A DNA stretch of 46,865 nt, taken from an uncultured Bacilli bacterium. Its GTDB lineage: Bacteria > Bacillota_I > Bacilli_A > RF39 > UBA660. The stretch is from positions 1-46,865 of the forward strand of contig CALVOW010000010.1 in NCBI GenBank assembly GCA_944350445.1, in the 5' to 3' direction. Made by a program: the position numbers and the translations under genes. This document shows positions 41,501-46,865 of this stretch, in pieces; position 1 is the stretch's first letter, and every line of letters begins with the position of its first letter. The notes under the pieces are model-generated. The model was not told the origin of the DNA, did no database searches, and was given only the letters and a program-made list of their open reading frames with translations.

Positions 41501-41546
41501 TTGACATTCACACGGAAATTTTTGTATTTTTCCGTTTACTTGTCAA
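41501..41546. promoter_or_regulatory. 46-base dyad of TTGACA-N5-ACGGAAA half-sites
   Basis: TTGACATTCACACGGAAA (41501-41518) and the reverse complement of 41529-41546 (TTGACAAGTAAACGGAAA) match at 14 of 18 positions, with both conserved blocks at the same spacing. Neither side has a T run, so it is not a plain terminator. It lies 30 bases past the gmk stop. Confidence 0.5.
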
Positions 41547-41575
41547 ACACAAAAACTTAAAAAAAACAACTATTT

Positions 41576-42145
41576 CTAGTCATTTTTAATAATCGAATAA
41601 ATTTTTAAAGCGGCATCATAGGCCTTACCATCATAGTTTATTACAATGTGTGGATAAATTTCTTTATTTTCCATTTCAATTTTTGCGGTTGCTAGTCTTT
41701 TTTGAATACTCTCCTCAGTTTCCGTTTTTCTATCTCGTAGTCTTTTTTCAAGCTCTTCTAATGAAGGTGGCATGATAAAAATACCTAAAGCATCTTCATA
41801 GTTATTAACAACTTGTTTGTAGCCATTAATGTCAATTTCTAAAATAACATCATAATCAAGGGCTAAATACTTTAAAACATGTTCTTTTAAAGTTCCATAA
41901 TATTTACCAGTTCCATACTGATTATATTCTAGGAAAGAATTATTATTAATTTTTTCTAAAAATTCACTTTCTTTAATAAAATAATAATTAACTCCATCAA
42001 CTTCCCCTTCACGTGGTAATCTTGTTGTTGCTGATATTGATAAATGAACTTTATCATTATTTTCTTTATAAATATTTAATAATTCTTTAACAACGGTTCC
42101 TTTTCCAGCTCCACTTGGACCTGAAATAACTATTAATTTACTCAT
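41576..42145 (-). CDS. gmk: Guanylate kinase
   Basis: Phosphorylates GMP to GDP. The 189-residue protein has the P-loop GPSGAGKG (9-16), the GMP-binding segment SATTRLPREGEVDGVNYYFI, EYNQYGTGKYYGTLK and VILEIDINGYKQV, then IFIMPPSLEELEKRLRDRKT in the lid. All are conserved. It overlaps the smr gene by eight bases and ends the operon that begins with the rel gene. In Bacillota, (p)ppGpp inhibits Gmk, so the shared transcript is meaningful. Confidence 0.97.
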   Translation of the reverse strand: MSKLIVISGPSGAGKGTVVKELLNIYKENNDKVHLSISATTRLPREGEVDGVNYYFIKESEFLEKINNNSFLEYNQYGTGKYYGTLKEHVLKYLALDYDVILEIDINGYKQVVNNYEDALGIFIMPPSLEELEKRLRDRKTETEESIQKRLATAKIEMENKEIYPHIVINYDGKAYDAALKIYSIIKND

Positions 42146-42398
42146 TTATACCTCTTATTTTTATTTTTATAATTGTACAACCAGGATTAAAAAAATCTCT
42201 TTTATATTCAAGTACCCTTTTATCTTTTTTTAAATATTCATGAATACTTTTCCTTAAAATATCCTTCCCAATCCCATGGACAATACAAATATATTCATTT
42301 TTTAGTATTATGTTATCATTTATAAATTCATTCGTCAAGATAAGAGCTGACTCTTTATATTCCCCATGTAAATCAAGCGTTGGTAAATTATTTATCAT
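42138..42398 (-). CDS. Small stand-alone Smr-domain protein
   Basis: An 86-residue protein that is only an Smr domain: TLDLHGEYKESAL with DLHG at 9-12, IVHGIGKDILRKSIHEYLKK and CTIIKIK at the end. Smr domains bind or cut branched DNA or RNA; stand-alone forms are seen with ribosome quality control and DNA repair functions. The ATG at 42398 overlaps the pfkB-type gene by 11 bases. A TTG two codons earlier is an alternative. The ribosome site is weak, so translation is probably coupled. Confidence 0.88.
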   Translation of the reverse strand: MINNLPTLDLHGEYKESALILTNEFINDNIILKNEYICIVHGIGKDILRKSIHEYLKKDKRVLEYKRDFFNPGCTIIKIKIRGINE

Positions 42399-43287
42399 AG
42401 GCAAGCACTTCTTTTAAAGCAGGAATTGAAAAACGTGTTCCAAATTTTGTAACCGACAAAGCTGACGTAACATTAGCTAAATACATAGCTTTTAAAAGTG
42501 GAAAGTTTTGACTAATAAAATATAAAAGAGCTCCATGATAAATATCCCCAGCACCAGTTGAATCAACAGTTTTTACCTTTAAACTAGGAATTAAATGATA
42601 TTTTCCATCTACTTTAGTAAAAGAACCATATTTTTCAAGGGTAATAATAACTTGACCTTTAAAATCATTTTCTAATTTATCATAAACTTTATAAATTGTG
42701 TTCATATCTTGATAATCTAAGGGAAGTTTCGTATAATCTCTAGCAAAATCATTTGAACAAACAACATAATCAACCATTTTGGAAAGTGTAACAATATTTT
42801 CATTATATTTACCAGCATCAATCATGGTAATAGTATTTTTATCTTTTTCCTTTAAAGTTTTATAAGATAGTAAAAATTCATCACCATCAACTAAAATATA
42901 ATCAAAATTATCCGTAATTTTCGTGATTTTTTCAAACTCCATCTTTGGATCCCTACTTGTTATAATCGTTCTTGTACCATTTTTTTGATTAGCAATTATA
43001 TAACTTGATGTCGTTTTAAATTTTTTGTTTGCCTCTAAATATTTTGTGGAAACGCCAATTTTTTGAAATTCTTCACGAATTTTTTCTCCATAATAATCCT
43101 CGCCAATTACCCCAGCAAAACTAGTTGGAATGCCCCAAGAAGCTAAAAGATAAGCGGCGGTGGCAGCTGGTCCCCCTCCACACTCAATATGGGGGATTTT
43201 AAGACGAATTTTTTTATTTTCAATTGGATAATCTAAAACTGGTAACGTAATATCATAAGCAGCATGGCCAATACAAAGTATATTCAT
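42388..43287 (-). CDS. PfkB-family carbohydrate kinase
   Basis: A ribokinase-fold sugar or nucleoside kinase of 299 residues. The N-terminal signature IECGGGPAATAAYLLASWGI and the C-terminal DSTGAGDIYHGALLYF with the catalytic Asp and anion hole are intact, as is ILVDGDE/TMIDAGKYN in the middle. The substrate cannot be told from sequence; ribokinase, fructokinase and others share these motifs. It overlaps dtd by four bases and smr by eleven, so it is in the rel-gmk operon. Confidence 0.9.
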   Translation of the reverse strand: MNILCIGHAAYDITLPVLDYPIENKKIRLKIPHIECGGGPAATAAYLLASWGIPTSFAGVIGEDYYGEKIREEFQKIGVSTKYLEANKKFKTTSSYIIANQKNGTRTIITSRDPKMEFEKITKITDNFDYILVDGDEFLLSYKTLKEKDKNTITMIDAGKYNENIVTLSKMVDYVVCSNDFARDYTKLPLDYQDMNTIYKVYDKLENDFKGQVIITLEKYGSFTKVDGKYHLIPSLKVKTVDSTGAGDIYHGALLYFISQNFPLLKAMYLANVTSALSVTKFGTRFSIPALKEVLAYDK

Positions 43288-43730
43288 TTTTTATTCTCCT
43301 TTTCTAAAAGAATCGTGACTGGTCCATCATTAATTAAACTAACTTCCATCTCCGCCCCAAATATACCCGTTTCAACCGGAAGAAATTTACTTAATTCTTG
43401 ATTAAACTTGTCATATAACAAAGATGCTTTTTCACCATTTAAAGCTTCTATATAACTAGGACGATTTCCTTTTTTACAATTAGCATATAAAGTAAACTGG
43501 GAAATTGATAGAATACTTCCCTTAATATCTAAAATACTTTTATTCATAACCCCAAATTCATCATCCATAATTCGTAAGGCACAAATTTTTTTAACTAAAA
43601 AATTTATTACATCATCATTGTCTCCTTCAGTAAAAGAAACTAATAATAAATATCCATAATCACATTTTCCAACTACTTTGGAATTGACTTTAACACTGGC
43701 TTTTTTAACTCTTTGCACAACAACTCTCAT
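43284..43730 (-). CDS. dtd: D-aminoacyl-tRNA deacylase
   Basis: Removes D-amino acids wrongly attached to tRNA. The 148-residue protein starts MRVVVQRVKKASVKVNSKVV and has the two active-site motifs ISQFTLYANCKKGNRPSY and INDGPVTILLE. KICALRIMDDEFGVMNKSIL also fits. It overlaps the rel gene by four bases, the common rel-dtd order of Bacillota. Confidence 0.97.
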   Translation of the reverse strand: MRVVVQRVKKASVKVNSKVVGKCDYGYLLLVSFTEGDNDDVINFLVKKICALRIMDDEFGVMNKSILDIKGSILSISQFTLYANCKKGNRPSYIEALNGEKASLLYDKFNQELSKFLPVETGIFGAEMEVSLINDGPVTILLEKENKK

Positions 43731-45826
43731 TTTATCACTCTCTCCACATCTACAATATAATCTAATTTTTCTAAATTTCTAATAATATTTTCTAAATCTT
43801 TTAAAGAACTAACCTGAAAAGAAATTTCATAAATATACTTTAATTCCACAATATTCGTCAAAACATTACTAATTATAACACCACTAGATGAAAGTTTAGC
43901 TATAATATCAGCTAAATGACTAACATTATCATTTACATAAATTAAAATTTTCGTCATATATTTATTCTTGGTTTCTTTGTGCCAATTAACATCGATCAAC
44001 CTATCATCTTTTAGGGCATTTAAACATTCTTTTCTATGAATGGTAATACCTTTATTTTTGGTAATAAATCCAACAATTTTATCACCTGGTAAAGGATTAC
44101 AACAAGATGCAACACTAACTTTAATATCTTGAATACCAGAAACATCAATATCCGATATTTTTCTTACCCTACTTTCCTTTTTTAAGATAATTTGTTCTTT
44201 AACTGGATAGATAATTTCAAAAATTGTTTTTACAGAATACTTATTATTACCAATATTTAAATAAAGTTCTTGTAAATCTTTCAACTTTAATTCTTTTAAA
44301 ATCTTTTTAACATTTTCCAAATTTAAAAATTCTTTACTACTAATATTCTTTTTTCGTAAATATTTTATTAAAGATTGTTCACCAAACGTAATTATTTCTT
44401 CTTTTCGCTCACGACCAAAAAAGGCTTTAATTTTATTTTTAGTCTGGGTCATTTTGGCTATTTTTAACCAAGAAAGTTTTGGACCCGTTGAAGACTTACT
44501 AGTAATAATTTTTACAACATCATTATCTTCTAAAACATAATTTAAAGGAACAATTTGATTATTAACCATGGCCCCCGTCATTTCTTCTCCTACTTTGGTA
44601 TGAACTTTATAGGCAAAATCAATTGGGGTTGCTCCATGTGGCATCTCAAAAACATCACCCTTAGGTGTGAAAACATAAATATTTCCATGACCTGATTCAT
44701 CTTTCATTTCTTCATAGATATTCGTATCAACTTTATTTTGATAATTATCAATAACTGTTTTAAAAAACTCTAATTTTTGATCCGTTGAAGATAAATTTTC
44801 GGCTGTCCGATGCTCTTTATAAGACCAATGCGAAGCAAGACCATTCTCAGCTACTTCATTCATCATAAATGTACGAATCTGAATTTCAAAAAGTTTATTA
44901 TTAACCCCAAAAACGGTTGTATGAAGGGATTGATAACCATTACTCTTGGGCATAGCAATAAAATCTTTAAAACGCTTAGGAATTGGCTTAAACTTTGAAT
45001 GAATAAGTCCTAAAACTAAATAGCATAAAGATTCATCATGAACCATAATCCGCAGAGCAAATAAGTCATAAATATCATTAAATTTTCTTCCCTTATCAAG
45101 TTTATTATAAATACTATAAATACTTTTACTACGTCCTTTAATTTCATAGACAATATGATGACTATCTAAAAGTTCTTTTACTTGTAAAGTCATCTTGTAA
45201 ATAAGTTCATCACGTTCTTTTTTCGTACTATTTAATTCTTTAACTATATCATAATAAACATCAGGTTTTAAAACTTTTAGTGATAAATCTTCTAACTCAC
45301 TTTTTAACTTATAAATACCTAAATGATGAGCAATGGGAGCAATTATTTCTAGGGATTCTTTAGCATATTTTTTTTGTAAGTCTTTTTTATATTTTTCAAC
45401 ATTTCGCATCAAGGTAACACGACTGGCCAGATTAATCATAATTACCCGAACATCCTCAGTCATTCCCACAATTATTTTTTTATAATATTCAATTAAATAA
45501 TCATTTTCGGTTGAATAAATAATTTTATCTAGTTTAAAAGCACCACTAGCAAGTTTTGTAATTTCTAAACCGAATTTTTCTTTTAAAGTTTTCTCATCTA
45601 TTTTTTCAAGGGTTAATAATTTATATAAAAAACTAGCTTGAATTGTTTCAATATCTGAATAGACAGTTGTTAAAATATAACCAGTTTCTAATATTTCATC
45701 AAGTATTTTTTCATCTAAAAATTCTTGAATATATTGATATGTATCAAGAAGTATTTTTGCATCTATTTCTAAATATTTTTCAATGCTTGAAAGAATATCT
45801 TCTATTTTATATTTAATTTTTTCCAT
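43727..45826 (-). CDS. rel: RelA/SpoT homologue with a degenerate hydrolase domain
   Basis: A long RSH protein of 699 residues. The synthetase domain (about 220-340) looks intact: YEIKGRSKSIYSIYNKLDKG, DIYDLFALRI, RFKDFIAMPKSNGYQSLHTT and EIQIRT. A TGS domain (NIYVFTPKGDVFEMPHGATP), a zinc-finger-like ASCCNPLPGD and a C-terminal ACT domain follow. The N-terminal HD hydrolase domain has lost its catalytic residues: where Rel has LLHDVVED this protein has FLYKLLTL, and the later ADRxHN segment is ASRVTLM. It therefore probably makes (p)ppGpp but cannot degrade it. It heads the operon rel-dtd-pfkB-smr-gmk and has a good promoter. Confidence 0.94.
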   Translation of the reverse strand: MEKIKYKIEDILSSIEKYLEIDAKILLDTYQYIQEFLDEKILDEILETGYILTTVYSDIETIQASFLYKLLTLEKIDEKTLKEKFGLEITKLASGAFKLDKIIYSTENDYLIEYYKKIIVGMTEDVRVIMINLASRVTLMRNVEKYKKDLQKKYAKESLEIIAPIAHHLGIYKLKSELEDLSLKVLKPDVYYDIVKELNSTKKERDELIYKMTLQVKELLDSHHIVYEIKGRSKSIYSIYNKLDKGRKFNDIYDLFALRIMVHDESLCYLVLGLIHSKFKPIPKRFKDFIAMPKSNGYQSLHTTVFGVNNKLFEIQIRTFMMNEVAENGLASHWSYKEHRTAENLSSTDQKLEFFKTVIDNYQNKVDTNIYEEMKDESGHGNIYVFTPKGDVFEMPHGATPIDFAYKVHTKVGEEMTGAMVNNQIVPLNYVLEDNDVVKIITSKSSTGPKLSWLKIAKMTQTKNKIKAFFGRERKEEIITFGEQSLIKYLRKKNISSKEFLNLENVKKILKELKLKDLQELYLNIGNNKYSVKTIFEIIYPVKEQIILKKESRVRKISDIDVSGIQDIKVSVASCCNPLPGDKIVGFITKNKGITIHRKECLNALKDDRLIDVNWHKETKNKYMTKILIYVNDNVSHLADIIAKLSSSGVIISNVLTNIVELKYIYEISFQVSSLKDLENIIRNLEKLDYIVDVERVIK

Positions 45827-45848
45827 AATGACTCCTTATTACAAATTT

Positions 45849-45877
45849 ATTATAACATATGGAAAAAATCGAGACAA
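45849..45877 (-). promoter_or_regulatory. Promoter of the rel-gmk operon
   Basis: TTGTCT (45872-45877) and TATAAT (45849-45854) on the minus strand with a 17-base spacer, 23 bases before the rel start. Confidence 0.7.
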
Positions 45878-45918
45878 TAAATATAAAAAGAAAATAGTTT
45901 TGAATAATTATTATTTTT

Positions 45919-46488
45919 TTATCTTTTTAAAATTAATCTCTTAACATCACTTTCTATTTTTTCTAATAGTTCGTTTGATGTATAAAGATTAGGATCAATG
46001 CTTTTTCCAACTTTTAATTTTAAATTATTTTTAATTAATTTGTACTGACCGGTAATAGCAAAAGGAAAGATTGGAGCTTTACTTCTTTTAGCAATTAAAA
46101 CTGTTCCTAATTTAAATGGTAATAAAATGTTATCAGTTTTATTAGTTGTTCCTTCTGGAAATATTAAAACACATTTCTCTTGATTTAAATAATCAATTGC
46201 CATACGAACACAATTTATGTCATTAGCATTTCTTTTAACGGGAATACTTTCAACTGATTCCATAAGAGGTTTTAAAAAACTATCGAATAATTCTTGTTTA
46301 GCCATAAAATGAATTTGTCTTTTAGTTAATGTTGTAAGAAGTAAAGGATCAAAATTACTAATATGATTTCCGGCTAAGAGAATTTTTCCTTCCTCTGGTA
46401 TTTCTTCTTCGAAACTAATTTCTGGGCGAAATAAAACTTGCATGGTTTTACTTACAATAGGTCTTAATTTTTGATATGTATTTTTCAT
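45919..46488 (-). CDS. plsC: 1-acyl-glycerol-3-phosphate acyltransferase (PlsC-like)
   Basis: Makes phosphatidic acid from lysophosphatidic acid at the membrane. The 189-residue protein has the HxxxxD motif in LAGNHISNFDPLLL, the second block HFMAKQELFDSFLKPLMESV, FPEGTTNK and PIFPFAITG. The membrane-anchoring N-terminus is short, as in several Bacillota homologues. GGAGG precedes the ATG. It is alone, 90 bases from the rel gene. Confidence 0.93.
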   Translation of the reverse strand: MKNTYQKLRPIVSKTMQVLFRPEISFEEEIPEEGKILLAGNHISNFDPLLLTTLTKRQIHFMAKQELFDSFLKPLMESVESIPVKRNANDINCVRMAIDYLNQEKCVLIFPEGTTNKTDNILLPFKLGTVLIAKRSKAPIFPFAITGQYKLIKNNLKLKVGKSIDPNLYTSNELLEKIESDVKRLILKR

Positions 46489-46511
46489 AAATTTTCCTCC
46501 ATATTTAACAT

Positions 46512-46538
46512 ATCATAATAATTTGCAAAAAATGTCAA
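46512..46538 (-). promoter_or_regulatory. plsC: Possible plsC promoter
   Basis: TTGACA (46533-46538) and TATGAT (46512-46517) on the minus strand, but the 15-base spacer is shorter than usual. Confidence 0.4.
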
Positions 46539-46865
46539 ATTATATTTTTATATTTTAATGTCTTTATTAATGAAAATTCTAAATATTACAATTAAACCTT
46601 GCAATTTTCAAAAATAATAGTAAAATTAAATACAAAGTTATTTATAACTTAGTTTGAGTAAAAAGCAAATAGTTAAGACTTATTAAACGGGAAGTTGTTA
46701 ATAAGGCAAAGTTATAACTGCTTATTTGTTTTTGCATTCCGCTTACTAAGAAAGATTACTCTTTTTTAGTTGAGCCTAGAAGGAGTTTTTTTATTTATGT
46801 TGAACTTATAGTTATGTGGAAGATTAATAAAAATGCCTTGAAAATAAAGCGTTTCTATTTTAAAA
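46539..46865 (+). ncRNA. Gene-free region, candidate structured RNA ending in a terminator
   Basis: No coding frame is supported here. The plus strand holds AAGTTAT/ATAACTT (46635-46650), CTTATTAA/TTAATAAG (46679-46686, 46698-46705, perfect eight-base arms), a GCTTACTAA/TTAGTTGAGC hairpin near 46741-46777, and then ACTC...GGAGT with a run of seven T. This could be a small RNA or a leader running toward a gene beyond the window. I could not match it to 6S, tmRNA, SRP, RNase P or a known riboswitch by eye. Confidence 0.3.
46757..46797 (+). terminator. Plus-strand terminator in the right-edge region
   Basis: ACTCTTTTTT pairs with AAGGAGT (one G-U pair) around TAGTTGAGCCTAG, followed by seven T. 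No plus-strand gene ends here, so it points to a non-coding transcript or a regulatory leader. Confidence 0.55.

Noticed and set aside
41497-41550. Dyad after gmk as a Rho-independent terminator
   Set aside because: Neither strand has a T run after the stem, and the outer and inner arms are separated by mismatched spacers.
1-46865. Mycoplasma genetic code (TGA as Trp)
   Set aside because: Several well-bounded genes end in TGA and tryptophans are encoded by TGG, so the standard bacterial code fits.
1-46865. tRNA, rRNA or CRISPR arrays
   Set aside because: No regularly spaced repeats, no rRNA-like sequence and no cloverleaf with the TTCGA/CCA pattern were seen in any intergenic stretch.

Overview
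The window is very AT-rich bacterial DNA with short intergenic gaps, strong AGGAGG-type ribosome sites and TTGACA/TATAAT-type promoters. TGA is used as a stop (for example after the first glycosyltransferase and after the flippase), so this is the standard bacterial code and not the Mycoplasma code. The housekeeping genes (rsmE, mtaB, yqeG, yqeH, frr, uvrC, gmk, a relA/spoT homologue, dtd, ppdK) point to a low-GC Bacillota/Bacilli lineage, perhaps one of the small-genome gut groups near the Mollicutes. LCP and LicD proteins suggest a wall with attached polymers. The lineage is inference.

Layout: (1) 1-396, edge of a frameshifted Rpn-type PD-(D/E)XK transposase. (2) 0.7-10.7 kb, a surface-polysaccharide locus in two divergent operons: LicD, Alg14-like, Alg13-like and LCP on the minus strand, and two GT2 enzymes, a Wzx-like flippase, a GT4 and a Wzy-like polymerase on the plus strand. 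(3) 10.6-15.3 kb, a diguanylate cyclase with a membrane partner, then comEB, mtaB, two unknowns and rsmE. (4) 15.3-23.7 kb, an accessory island: an Xre-like regulator, a ParB-like protein, two unknowns (one with a HEPN-type R-N-x3-H motif), an ankyrin/ClpB-type AAA+ ATPase and a 969-residue unknown protein. (5) 23.8-26.5 kb, ppdK. (6) 26.5-37 kb, a Tad-type pilus locus with a von Willebrand factor A protein, a 57-residue pilin-like gene, and three tandem two-helix membrane proteins with VirB2-like topology. (7) 37-46.5 kb, a lipoprotein and core genes, including a tight operon rel-dtd-pfkB-smr-gmk, and plsC. (8) 46.5 kb to the end, a gene-free stretch with hairpins and a terminator.

The likeliest undescribed systems are the island (4), where a putative unfoldase with an ankyrin sensor sits beside a large unknown protein and a candidate HEPN ribonuclease, and the small membrane-protein trio next to the Tad machine (6). 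All functional calls come from reading motifs by eye; no database search was run.
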